From the NCBI RefSeq assembly GCF_013377905.1, contig NZ_JABKAV010000007.1, positions 1 to 64,000 of the forward strand: a stretch of 64,000 bases of DNA. Direction: 5' to 3'. The position numbers and the translations under genes were made by a program. Shown here one piece after another: positions 43,524 through 51,766 of the stretch. The notes under the pieces were generated by a model. It saw nothing but the letters and a program-made list of their open reading frames with translations, was not told the DNA's origin and ran no database searches. The number at the start of each line of letters is the position of its first letter. Positions within the stretch are counted from its first letter, which is position 1. Source of the stretch: Hymenobacter terrestris (GTDB lineage: Bacteria > Bacteroidota > Bacteroidia > Cytophagales > Hymenobacteraceae).

Positions 43524-45398
43524 CTACTTCCCCAGCTCCAGCACCACGGCCGTTTTGGCGGGCAGCGTCAGCGTGTTCAGGTTGGCTACGGCTTCTCCCG
43601 TCAGCACGTTTTTCGCCTGCGTGAAGCCACTCATACGCTCCGAAAAGCGGACGGTGGGCAATGAAGCCTCCTTGTCGGTGGTGTTGGTGGCGACCATTAC
43701 CGTGCCGTTAGCATCGTAGCGAAAGTACACGTAGAGGCCGTTTTCGGGCAGATACTGCATCAGCTGGCCCGAGCTGAGCACGGGGTGCGTACGGCGGTAG
43801 GTAGCCAGGGTGCGCACGAAGTTGAAGGCGTCGTTTTCGGCAGCGGTGCGCCCGGCCACCGTAAACTTATTGTCTTTGTCGCCGGGGAAGCCGCCGGGAA
43901 AGTCGCGGCGCACTTCGGCATCCGAGGGGTCCTTGTAGTTTTTCATCAGGATTTCGGTGCCGTAATAGATGCTCGGAATGCCGCGGGTAGTCAGCATCCA
44001 GGTCAGCCCCATTTTATACTTGTCCACATCCTCCCCTACTTCCGAGAGGTAGCGGTTGTGGTCGTGGTTGTCGAGGAAGGTAACCAGCTTATTGGGGTCC
44101 TGGTACACGGCATCCTGGGCCAGGGCCTGGTACACGCGCTGGGCACCGTTGTCCCAGCCGGTGGCGCCGGGGGTGCCCACTTCCTTCAGGGCAGCCAGCA
44201 TGCCACCCTCCAGCACAAAGTCGAGGGCGCCGGGCTGATTGGACTTGAAGGGGAAATCCAGCTTGTTACGCACATAGTAGGCCTGGTCCACCACGTTGTT
44301 CACCCACGACTCGCCGAAGATGTGAATGTTGGGGTATTGGGCCAGTAGCGCCGCGTTGCAGCGGTTCATGAACGGCTGGTCGTTGTAGAGGTAGGTGTCA
44401 ATCCGCCAGGCATCCACCCCAAAGTTTTCGACTGACCACAGCGCGTGCTGGATCAGGAAGTTGGCCACGTAAGGGTTTTGCTGATTGAGGTCGGGCAGGA
44501 AGGGTACAAACCAACCGTCGGTGGTCACGAGCCGGTCGGTTTTGGCTGCGTGCGGGTCGGTAATGGGCTGGTAGCGGTAGCTGGTGTTGGTGTAGCTGGG
44601 CCACTGGTGCAGCCAGTCCTTAGAGGGCAAGTCCTTCACAAACCAGTGGTTGATGCCCACGTGGTTGTACACGGCATCCTGCACCACTTTCAGGCCCTTG
44701 GTATGCGCCTGCTGCACGAAATCGAGGTAGGCCGCGTTGCCACCCAGCCGCTTATCAACGGTGTAATGGTCGGTGAAACCGTAGCCATGGTAGGCCGAGC
44801 GCATAGTGCCGCCCTCATCAGTGAGGGGCTGGTTGTTTTCGATGACCGGCGTGAGCCAAACTGCCGTTACGCCCAAGTCCTGCAGGTAATCGAGTTTCTG
44901 AGCCGCGCCCTGTAGGTCGCCGCCATGCCGGTAAAAGGGGTTGGCGCGGTCGGCGTCGGGGTCGGCCAGGTCTTTGAACTTATCGTTTTTCGGGTCGCCG
45001 TTCACGAACCGGTCGGGCATGGCCAGGTAAATCAGGTCGGCATCGGTTACGCCCTGACCCTTAGGGCGGTTGTCACGGGCCTTCAGCTCCCATTTGTGGG
45101 TGATGAGCTTGTTGCCGCTCCGGCCCACCAGCCGCACGGTGCCGGGCTTGGCATCGGGCGCAATAGTCAGGTCGAGAAAGGCGTAATTGGGGTTCTCAAC
45201 GGTGCCAGTTTTGGTAAGCGTGACGCCGGGATATTCGACCGTGTAGGTCAGTGTGCCAGCCTGAGGGCCGTACACGAGCAACTGTACCTTCGGCTCCTGC
45301 ATGCCCACCCACCAGTTGGTCGGGTTTACGCGAGTGATAGACTGGGCAAAAGTCAGCAGCGGCAACAGGACCAACAGCAGCAGGAGCAGTTTTTTCAT
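43524..45398 (-). CDS. GH13 alpha-amylase family enzyme, exported (SusA/neopullulanase-like)
   Basis: This 624-residue exported enzyme has a signal peptide (MKKLLLLLLVLLPLLTFAQS) and an N-terminal beta-sandwich (NWWVGMQEPKVQLLVYG). The GH13 barrel has VVQDAVYNHVG (region I), VDAWRIDTYLY with the nucleophile Asp (region II), IHIFGESWVNN with the acid Glu (region III) and TFLDNHDHNRYLS (region IV). A C-terminal beta domain ends PAKTAVVLELGK. It likely cuts alpha-1,4 (and perhaps alpha-1,6) glucans in the periplasm. An upstream Met at 45443 is in frame but lacks signal-peptide character. It is not next to a SusCD pair. Confidence 0.92.
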   Translation of the reverse strand: MKKLLLLLLVLLPLLTFAQSITRVNPTNWWVGMQEPKVQLLVYGPQAGTLTYTVEYPGVTLTKTGTVENPNYAFLDLTIAPDAKPGTVRLVGRSGNKLITHKWELKARDNRPKGQGVTDADLIYLAMPDRFVNGDPKNDKFKDLADPDADRANPFYRHGGDLQGAAQKLDYLQDLGVTAVWLTPVIENNQPLTDEGGTMRSAYHGYGFTDHYTVDKRLGGNAAYLDFVQQAHTKGLKVVQDAVYNHVGINHWFVKDLPSKDWLHQWPSYTNTSYRYQPITDPHAAKTDRLVTTDGWFVPFLPDLNQQNPYVANFLIQHALWSVENFGVDAWRIDTYLYNDQPFMNRCNAALLAQYPNIHIFGESWVNNVVDQAYYVRNKLDFPFKSNQPGALDFVLEGGMLAALKEVGTPGATGWDNGAQRVYQALAQDAVYQDPNKLVTFLDNHDHNRYLSEVGEDVDKYKMGLTWMLTTRGIPSIYYGTEILMKNYKDPSDAEVRRDFPGGFPGDKDNKFTVAGRTAAENDAFNFVRTLATYRRTHPVLSSGQLMQYLPENGLYVYFRYDANGTVMVATNTTDKEASLPTVRFSERMSGFTQAKNVLTGEAVANLNTLTLPAKTAVVLELGK

Positions 45399-45450
45399 GA
45401 GCGGGGTGAGGTTGATGCGTAAGTTAAACAGGTAAATTGGCACAATAGAA

Positions 45451-45582
45451 CGTCATGCTGAGTGAAGGCGCAGCCGTAGTCGAAACATCTCTACCGCTTC
45501 GTTGCAATGACTAAGCAGGCGAAAGAGTTAGCACTGCGGTAGAGATGCTTCGACTACGGCTGCGCCTTCGCTCAGCATGACG
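45451..45582. repeat. Dispersed palindromic element (GAACGTCAT family), copy 4
   Basis: This is the best-preserved long copy: left arm from CGTCATGCTGAG through CAGCCGTAGTCGAAACATCT to CTACCGC, right arm GCGGTAGAGATGCTTCGACT to GCTCAGCATGACG. It lies between two minus-strand genes. Confidence 0.88.
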
Positions 45583-45600
45583 GACTAGTTTTCACTCTTT

Positions 45601-46824
45601 CTATTCAGTTTTCGTCCGTTCCTGCTCGCTTCCCTCTTCGCCTTCCTTCACCACTTTCCGCGTGCCCCGGTACAGCTCGTACTTCAGCAACCGGCAGTCA
45701 ATCGGGCCATTATATAAAGGAATACGGCGCGAGGCTTTCAGGCCGACGCGTTTAGCCGCCAGTAGGTTGCCGGTGAAAATATACGCGTCGTAGCCCTGGA
45801 AACCGGTTTTCAGCGTGTCGCCGATGGTTTTGTAGAGGTCGTCCATCTCGGTTTCTTCGCCGATTCGCTCGCCGTAGGGTGGGTTGGTCAGCACAATGCC
45901 GGGCTCGGCGCGGGCGGGGGCGGCGGCGTCCTTCACGTCGCGCACGCCGAGGCGGATGAAGTCTTCGAGGTCGGCGGCGGCTATGTTTTCGCGGGCCAGC
46001 TCGATGAAGTCCCGGCTCAGGTCGGAGCCGCCGATATAGCACTGGGGCTCCTCCAGGCGCATTTGGCGGGCATCCATCTGCACGGTTTCCCAGAGCACAG
46101 CGTCGAAATCGGCCCAGTGCTCGAACCCGAACTTGCCCTGGTGGTACAGCCCCGGCGCGATGCGCTGGGCGATGAGGGCGGCCTCGGTAAGAATGGTGCC
46201 CGAGCCGCACATGGGGTCCACGAGGGTCGTTTTGCCATCCCAGCCCGACAGCAGCAGCAGGCCGGCGGCCAGGGCCTCATTCAGCGGGGCCACGTTGGTT
46301 TGCTGGCGGTAGCCGCGCTTGTGCAGCGACTCGCCCGAGGCATCGAGGCTCAACACCACCTCGTTCTCCAGCATGTGCAGATGCAGCCGGATGTCGGGGT
46401 TGCGCACATCTACGTTGGGCCGCTCGCCGGTGCGGTTGCGGAACTGATCCACGATGGCGTCTTTGGTGAGCTGGGCCACGAACAACGAGTGCTCCAGGTT
46501 GGACTTGTTGACGACGGCCGTGATGGCAAACGTCTGGTCCTGGCGCAGGTACTTGGTCCAGTCGATTCGGCCCACCTCGCGGTACAGAGATTTTTCGTCG
46601 GGGGCGGAGAAGCCGGCGAAGGGCCGCAGGATGCGCACGGCGGTGCGGCACCACAGGCAGGCCTCGTAGAGCAGCTGTTGGTTGCCGCTGAACTCAATGG
46701 CCCGCTGCCCCACCTTCTCGATTTTCGCGCCCAGCTCGCGCAACTCCTGAGCCAGCACTTCTTCGAGCCCGAACTGGGTGGTGGCGGTCATGTAAAACGG
46801 CTGGTCGCGGCGGTTGGCAGACAT
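45601..46824 (-). CDS. THUMP-domain RNA methyltransferase (RlmL N-terminal-like)
   Basis: This 407-residue SAM-dependent methyltransferase has an N-terminal THUMP/ferredoxin-like RNA-binding part (MTATTQFGLEEVLAQELREL...), then the class I fold with TTLVDPMCGSGTILTEAALIA as SAM motif I, GGSDLSRDFIELARENI and the catalytic VLTNPPYGERIGEE, an NPPY motif typical of N-methylation of exocyclic amines. The closest role is m2G formation in 23S rRNA, as by the N-terminal half of RlmL. The Lys/Glu-rich tail (KVVKEGEEGSEQERTKTE) is not conserved. Confidence 0.92.
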   Translation of the reverse strand: MSANRRDQPFYMTATTQFGLEEVLAQELRELGAKIEKVGQRAIEFSGNQQLLYEACLWCRTAVRILRPFAGFSAPDEKSLYREVGRIDWTKYLRQDQTFAITAVVNKSNLEHSLFVAQLTKDAIVDQFRNRTGERPNVDVRNPDIRLHLHMLENEVVLSLDASGESLHKRGYRQQTNVAPLNEALAAGLLLLSGWDGKTTLVDPMCGSGTILTEAALIAQRIAPGLYHQGKFGFEHWADFDAVLWETVQMDARQMRLEEPQCYIGGSDLSRDFIELARENIAAADLEDFIRLGVRDVKDAAAPARAEPGIVLTNPPYGERIGEETEMDDLYKTIGDTLKTGFQGYDAYIFTGNLLAAKRVGLKASRRIPLYNGPIDCRLLKYELYRGTRKVVKEGEEGSEQERTKTE

Positions 46825-46980
46825 AGGGAAGAGTCAGGTGAAGCCGCAAAGGTCGGAAATCTGGGGCAAGCGTGTATCTTGGGGCGGCGGATGGTGGCAG
46901 GTATCGGGCCATTATCAGTTAGGTAAGCGCCATTGAGCTGCGTTAATCAGAGTGTTATGGCTAATACTAAAGACGAGTAA

Positions 46981-47547
46981 ATGACATCGACATCTAAGAA
47001 TAAGATTTTGAATGACGACATACAAACGAAAATCAAACGGCTTGCATACTATCAAATTTTTGGCGGTGTAATTGGCATCATACTGATAATATGGCTAATT
47101 GCGCAAACAGTGACAATAACCGGGATTTTAATTCTAATTTTTATTTTTGCCGCTGGACTTTATTCATTCTCTATCTACTGCGGAAATCATTTGTTGAAAG
47201 AAGAAACAGAGATTGGACTTAAACTTTCAATAATTAATCAAGCCCTACAAGTGATAAATTTTTCAGTTTCGGGGTTTGCTTTCAAGTTTGTTGCAGGGCT
47301 CGCACTGATAGCAAGCATTGATTACACTGATGACTTTAAATTCACTTTTAATTTTTCACTTTCCGAATCTCAATTTACTATCAATAGTGAGGAAGAATTT
47401 ATAATCATGGGGTTTAATATGGTCGCAATCTATCTAGTTTACTTCATTGACAAATTACAACAAGAAATTGAAAATATAGAGACAATGTCCAAGGCTTCCA
47501 AAAGTATCGACCTATCTGCACAAAGTCCGGCAGCTGAAGAAATTTAG
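46981..47547 (+). CDS. AT-rich four-helix membrane protein, probably acquired
   Basis: This 188-residue protein has about four membrane helices (IFGGVIGIILIIWLIAQTVT, ILILIFIFAAGLYSFSIYCG, FAFKFVAGLALIA, FNMVAIYLVYFIDKL). No family is recognised. Base usage is very different from everything around it: 20 of its first 60 bases are G or C, while neighbours exceed 60%. It uses AAA, AAT, ATT and TTT freely. An in-frame mini-ORF (MANTKDE) ends in TAA directly before its ATG. These are signs of transfer from a low-GC relative. The DUF1810 gene starts 11 bases downstream and returns to normal composition. Confidence 0.7.
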   Translation: MTSTSKNKILNDDIQTKIKRLAYYQIFGGVIGIILIIWLIAQTVTITGILILIFIFAAGLYSFSIYCGNHLLKEETEIGLKLSIINQALQVINFSVSGFAFKFVAGLALIASIDYTDDFKFTFNFSLSESQFTINSEEEFIIMGFNMVAIYLVYFIDKLQQEIENIETMSKASKSIDLSAQSPAAEEI

Positions 47548-47558
47548 ACTACCAATCC

Positions 47559-47975
47559 ATGCCCACCCTCCAACGCTTCCTCGACGCCCAGCAGGCCACG
47601 TACCCAACGGCCCTAACGGAAATCCGCAACGGCCGCAAGCGCAGCCATTGGATGTGGTTTATTTTCCCGCAGCTTCGGGGCCTGGGTTTCAGCGAAACGG
47701 CCCGCTTCTACGGCATAGCGGATGCGGCCGAAGCCGCCGCCTACCTGGCCCACCCGGTGCTGGGGCCGCGGCTGCTCGACATCTGCGAGGCACTGTTGCA
47801 ACTGGATTCGTCCGACGCGACCCGCATCCTCGGCAGCCCCGACGATTTGAAGCTCAGCTCCTCGATGACGCTGTTCGGGGCCGTGCCGGGCGCGTCGGCG
47901 GTGTTTGGGGCGGTGCTGGAGCGGTTTTTCGGCGGCGAGTCAGACCCACGGACGCTGGCGCTACTGGGAGGTTAA
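47559..47975 (+). CDS. DUF1810 family protein
   Basis: This 138-residue protein matches DUF1810: LQRFLDAQQATYPTALTEIRNGRKRSHWMWFIFPQLRGLG, SETARFYGIADAAEAAAYLAHPVLGPRL and DDLKLSSSMTLFGAV. The RKRSHWMWFIFPQ motif is diagnostic. Members are calpastatin-like in old annotation but functionally uncharacterised. The protein is soluble and short. It is followed by a small hairpin terminator and then a sugar permease. Confidence 0.92.
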   Translation: MPTLQRFLDAQQATYPTALTEIRNGRKRSHWMWFIFPQLRGLGFSETARFYGIADAAEAAAYLAHPVLGPRLLDICEALLQLDSSDATRILGSPDDLKLSSSMTLFGAVPGASAVFGAVLERFFGGESDPRTLALLGG

Positions 47976-48055
47976 GCGTGTTTCCGGGGCCGAAGAGCCA
48001 GGACGAAAAAGTGCTAAATCTCCCGGCATTTCACCCAAAATCCGTAGCATTGCTG

Positions 48056-48079
48056 AGCCGGCCCGTGCGCCGGCTTTTT
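48056..48079 (+). terminator. Terminator after the DUF1810 gene
   Basis: AGCCGGC and GCCGGCT form a 7-base stem with a 6-base loop, followed by TTTTTA. Confidence 0.75.
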
Positions 48080-48089
48080 ACTTTCCCCC

Positions 48090-49502
48090 ATGGCCGCTCC
48101 CCTCGCCTCTTCTTCCGCTACTGCCGCCGCGCCGGCCACCGCCCGCTCCTACGTGGGGCCGATGGTGCTCATGACCACCCTGTTCTTCCTGTTCGGGGCC
48201 GTCACTAACTTCAACGACGTGCTCATGCCCTACCTCAAGGACGTGTGCCAGCTCACCGATTTCCAGTCGACGGCCGTGCAGTCGGCTTTTTTTGGGGCCT
48301 ATTTCTTGATGTCGTTGCCGGCAGGGCGGGTGCTGGAAAAGCTGGGGTTTAAGCGCGGCATTGTGCTGGGCCTGCTCGTGATGGGCGTGGGCGCGCTGCT
48401 GTTCGTACCAGCTGCCAACTCGCGTACGTTTTCGCTGTTTCTGCTGGCGCTTAGCTTTTTGGGGGCCGGCATTACGCTATTGCAGGTGGCGGCCAACCCC
48501 TACGTGAGTGTGCTGGGCCCGGCCCGCACTGCCGCCAGCCGGGTGAGCATCGTGGGTGTGGCCAACGGGCTGGGCGGCACCCTTTCGCCGCTCATCGGCG
48601 GCCTGATCCTATTCGGGGGCTCCACGATGCTCAAGGCGCAGTTGGCCCAACTGCCGCTGGAGCAGCGCCTGAGCGAGGAAGCCGCGCTTGTAAAACCGCT
48701 TTACATCGGCCTGGCCGTATTTCTAGGGATATTGGCGCTGCTGTTTTTCCTGGTGCGCCTGCCCGAAATTGAGAGCCTGCCCGCCGATGAGGACGCTGCC
48801 GCCGCGCAGGCCGCCGCCGAAACCGGCCGCTCCTCAGCCCTCAGCTTCCGGCACCTGACGCTAGGCGTAGTGGCCATTTTCGTGTACGTGGGCGTGGAAG
48901 TGGGCATCGGCTCGTTCATCATCCGCTACGGTGAAGCCCAGGATATCCGCCAACTCAGCGGCTTTACGCAGGAGCTGGTGCGCATCCTCAGCCTGGCCAC
49001 CAACTGGGCCGCCGCACTGTTCGGCAACACGCCCGAAGCCATCGACACCACAGCCGGTTTCACCAAGGCCGTGGGCGCGGTGCTGGTGGCCTCCTACTGG
49101 TTTGGCGTGATGGTGGGCCGCATCATCGGCATTCCGCTGCTCAGCCGCTTCGATGCCCGCAAGCTGCTGGCGGGCGTGTGCGCGGCGGGCGTGGCGCTGG
49201 TTACGCTCTCCATTTTCAGCCAAGGCGAAACTGCGCTGTGGCTGGTGGTGCTCTGCGGCCTATGTAATGCTATTATCTGGCCCGTAGTGTTCCCGCTGGC
49301 CATTACGGGGCTGGGCCGATTCACCAAACAAGGCTCGTCGTACCTGATTATGGCTATCGTGGGCGGGGCTATTATCCCCCCGCTCATGGGCTTGGTAGCT
49401 ACCCACGGCGGTGGCCTGCGTGTGGCCTTCATCCTACCCGCCCTCTGCTATGCCTACCTGCTATTTTACGCCCTGAACGGCTACCGGGTCCAGCGTGGTT
49501 AG
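48090..49502 (+). CDS. Sugar MFS transporter, FucP-like (second copy)
   Basis: This 470-residue permease has the same architecture as the one at 24632 but is clearly diverged. FLFGAVTNFNDVLMPYLKDV (helix 1), FFGAYFLMSLPAGRVLEKLGFKRGI, VAANPYVSVLGPARTAASRV, GVANGLGGTLSPLIGGL and VYVGVEVGIGSFIIRYGEA are FucP-family phrases. It has a longer loop after the sixth helix (LPADEDAAAAQAAAETGRSS) and an insertion near residues 300-325 (NTPEAIDTTAGF). Proton-coupled import of a hexose such as fucose or glucose is the expected role. Its stop codon forms part of a TTAG-type repeat that leads into a GAACGTCAT sequence. Confidence 0.9.
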   Translation: MAAPLASSSATAAAPATARSYVGPMVLMTTLFFLFGAVTNFNDVLMPYLKDVCQLTDFQSTAVQSAFFGAYFLMSLPAGRVLEKLGFKRGIVLGLLVMGVGALLFVPAANSRTFSLFLLALSFLGAGITLLQVAANPYVSVLGPARTAASRVSIVGVANGLGGTLSPLIGGLILFGGSTMLKAQLAQLPLEQRLSEEAALVKPLYIGLAVFLGILALLFFLVRLPEIESLPADEDAAAAQAAAETGRSSALSFRHLTLGVVAIFVYVGVEVGIGSFIIRYGEAQDIRQLSGFTQELVRILSLATNWAAALFGNTPEAIDTTAGFTKAVGAVLVASYWFGVMVGRIIGIPLLSRFDARKLLAGVCAAGVALVTLSIFSQGETALWLVVLCGLCNAIIWPVVFPLAITGLGRFTKQGSSYLIMAIVGGAIIPPLMGLVATHGGGLRVAFILPALCYAYLLFYALNGYRVQRG

Positions 49503-49573
49503 CTGTTAGAACGTCATCCAGCGCGCAGTGAAGCACGATGTAGGGGCGGGGACAAGCCCCGCCCCTACATCGT
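49499..49573. repeat. TTAG repeat, GAACGTCAT half-element and GC-rich inverted repeat
   Basis: TTAGCTGTTAG overlaps the permease stop, then AGAACGTCATCC. From 49535 to 49573 follows a perfect inverted repeat (ACGATGTAGGGGCGGGG and its complement around ACAAG) that probably terminates both convergent genes. Confidence 0.8.
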
Positions 49574-49591
49574 TAACAAGTGACCAACTCC

Positions 49592-50401
49592 TTACTGCTC
49601 GTTCAGACTCCAATTATACTCCTTGTAGCTCAGCTTTGCGTCAGGGGCTATCTTCTGCTTGGCGTAGCGGTTTACGGCATCCTGGATGGAAGTGCTGCCG
49701 TTCTTTTCGAAGTCGCCGGGGTAGAAGTTGTAGATGGCCGACAGCGTGGGAGTGGCGGCAGGCGTGAGGTCGTTTTTCTGGGGGTTGTTGATGAAGCTGC
49801 GGCCCTGGTCGGCGAGCTGTTCCTGCACTCTGGCACCCACATACGCCTCCTGCCGTAGCGGCGGGCACGACATGGCGGCGCACACCAGCGCGTAATGAAT
49901 GCGGTTGTCGTCGAACTGCTTGCGGATGATGCGGTGCTCGATGTCGTTGAGCGTGTAGCGCTTGCCGCCGAGCGGGATGAAATCCTGGTCCCAGACGGTA
50001 TTGACGAAGATTTTGTCGCCGCCTAAGTCTTTGATGCTCTTTACCGGATACGACCGGATAATGCGCTGCAGCGTGAAGGCATTATAAACGTTGATCCAGT
50101 AGGCCAGTTTCTCATCAGCGGGCGAATTCTTGGCTGGCAGGTTGTCACCGAGGGTTTTCAGATAGGAATTCAGCGAGGCGCTATCCTGCTTGAGGCCCTT
50201 ATAATTCACCATTCCTTGCTCATCGACGTACTTTTTGAGCAGCCCATCCCAGGCCGAATGGTCGAGAGTGCGGCCGTCCTGCGAGGTTGGGTTGAGCGGA
50301 ATCAGGTAGCCAACGTAGCCGCAGCCGCCGGAAGCCAGCGCGCCGGCAGTCAGCAAAGTACCCAAGGCCAGGCGGGAAGTAAAGCGGGAAATACGCTGCA
50401 T
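49592..50401 (-). CDS. DUF547 lipoprotein
   Basis: This 269-residue exported lipoprotein (TLLTAGALASGGCGYVG lipobox) contains a DUF547 domain: KLAYWINVYNAFTLQRIIRSYPVKSIKDLGG, FVNTVWDQDFIPLGGKRYTLNDIEHRIIRKQF, RIHYALVCAAMSCPPLRQEAY. The Cys in AAMSCPPL and the His in NDIEHRI and RIHYAL are conserved in the family, which has a papain-like pattern but no proven activity. Convergent with the permease; divergent from murB, with a 201-base gap that holds the murB promoter. Confidence 0.88.
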   Translation of the reverse strand: MQRISRFTSRLALGTLLTAGALASGGCGYVGYLIPLNPTSQDGRTLDHSAWDGLLKKYVDEQGMVNYKGLKQDSASLNSYLKTLGDNLPAKNSPADEKLAYWINVYNAFTLQRIIRSYPVKSIKDLGGDKIFVNTVWDQDFIPLGGKRYTLNDIEHRIIRKQFDDNRIHYALVCAAMSCPPLRQEAYVGARVQEQLADQGRSFINNPQKNDLTPAATPTLSAIYNFYPGDFEKNGSTSIQDAVNRYAKQKIAPDAKLSYKEYNWSLNEQ

Positions 50402-50571
50402 ATCAGAAGGAAATGTTCGGAAGAAGTGACCGGCTGGTAGGGCCGGGCTGGCATATACGGAGTTGGCAGTCTGAACAGTTGTAATTGGGGCGGGAGTTAC
50501 TGGCAGGTTGGAAACAGCATGGTGTAGGGGCGGGGCTTGTCGGGCTGCCCATTGACAACTGACAACTAATG

Positions 50572-50579
50572 TACCTTTG
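50572..50579 (+). promoter_or_regulatory. TACCTTTG promoter element of murB
   Basis: TACCTTTG lies 23 bases before the murB ATG, with TTGACA 17 bases upstream of it; a leader of about 17 bases is expected. Confidence 0.65.
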
Positions 50580-50602
50580 GGTTCTCACGTTTCGCCGCTG
50601 CT

Positions 50603-51631
50603 ATGAACCCCGCCCCCACGCTTGAATCCAACGTTTCGCTCCGCCCCTACAACACCTTTGGCCTCGAAGTAACGGCCCGCTGGTTTGCCCGCTTTGCTTC
50701 GGTTGATGAGTTACGGGCGCTTCTGGCGCTACCCGAGGTGCAGGCCGCCGAAAAGCTTATTCTCGGCGGCGGCTCCAACCTGCTGTTCACCCGCAACTTC
50801 GAGGGCGTGGTGCTCAAAAACGAAATCCGGGGGCTCGAAGTGGTGGACCAAGACGACGAAACAGCCCTGGTACGGTCAGGCGCCGGCGAATCGTGGCATG
50901 CGCTGGTGCAGTATGCGCTGGGCCAGGAGCTGAGCGGCATCGAGAACCTGTCGTTAATACCGGGCACGGTGGGCGCGGCTCCGCTCCAGAACATCGGCGC
51001 CTACGGGGCCGAGCTGAAAGACACGTTCGAGCAGCTGGAGGCCCTGGAGCTGGCTACCGGCCGGCTGCGCACGTTTTTGGGGGCCGAGTGCGGCTTCGGC
51101 TACCGCGAAAGCGTATTCAAAGGCCCGCTCAAAAATCAGTTCATCGTTACCAGCGTGCTGCTACGGCTGCATCGCCAGGCGCGCCCCAACGTGCGCTACG
51201 GCGACATCCAGACGACGCTCCAGGACATGGGCATCGAGGGCGAGCCTACGCCGCTGCATATCAGTGAGGCTGTCAGCAGCATCCGCCGCAGCAAGCTGCC
51301 CGACCCGGCCCAGATTGGCAACGCGGGCTCGTTCTTCAAAAACCCCGAAGTCTCGCAGGCCAAGTTCGATGAGCTGAAAAGCCAGTTTGAGGGTCTGCCG
51401 GGTTACCCCGTGCCGGGCGGCGTGAAGGTACCTGCCGCCTGGCTGATCGAGCAGTGCGGCTGGAAAGGCCAGCGCCGCGGCCCCCACGGCGTACACGACC
51501 GGCAGGCGCTGGTGCTCGTGAACCACGGCGGCGCCCAAGGCCAGGATATTCGCGACCTGGCCTACGAAATCATTGCCTCAGTGCGCGAGAAGTTCGGCAT
51601 CGAGCTGCACCCCGAAGTGAACATTATGTAG
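50603..51631 (+). CDS. murB: UDP-N-acetylenolpyruvoylglucosamine reductase
   Basis: This 342-residue FAD enzyme reduces UDP-GlcNAc-enolpyruvate to UDP-MurNAc with NADPH in the cytoplasm, the second step of peptidoglycan precursor synthesis. Motifs include the start SLRPYNTFGLEVTARW, FAD-binding LILGGGSNLLFT, IENLSLIPGTVGAAPLQNIGAYG, GFGYRESVFKGPL, the catalytic Ser in IGNAGSFFKNP, AAWLIEQCGWKGQR and the final Glu in ELHPEVNIM. The length and the extended loop fit the E. coli-like type I enzyme. It is monocistronic. Confidence 0.97.
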   Translation: MNPAPTLESNVSLRPYNTFGLEVTARWFARFASVDELRALLALPEVQAAEKLILGGGSNLLFTRNFEGVVLKNEIRGLEVVDQDDETALVRSGAGESWHALVQYALGQELSGIENLSLIPGTVGAAPLQNIGAYGAELKDTFEQLEALELATGRLRTFLGAECGFGYRESVFKGPLKNQFIVTSVLLRLHRQARPNVRYGDIQTTLQDMGIEGEPTPLHISEAVSSIRRSKLPDPAQIGNAGSFFKNPEVSQAKFDELKSQFEGLPGYPVPGGVKVPAAWLIEQCGWKGQRRGPHGVHDRQALVLVNHGGAQGQDIRDLAYEIIASVREKFGIELHPEVNIM

Positions 51632-51766
51632 CCGCGGGCCGGCCAAGGCCGGCATCATGCAAACTTCATCCGGCCGCCTCGCATTTTGTCGCTGAAATCA
51701 AGATCTTTGTCTCATGTCTGCCTGCGGGTAGCCTACTTTTTCCACCCCTTTTCTGCCTCTCGTTTG

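Noticed and set aside
43524..45398. GH13 gene as part of a Sus-type starch locus
   Set aside because: No SusC/SusD, SusE or SusR-like gene is adjacent; the GH97 fragment is 18 kb away, so a common locus is not supported.
46930..46980. Integron attC-like site in front of the AT-rich gene
   Set aside because: GTTAA and GTTATGG fragments are present, but no complementary core pair or second site could be found.
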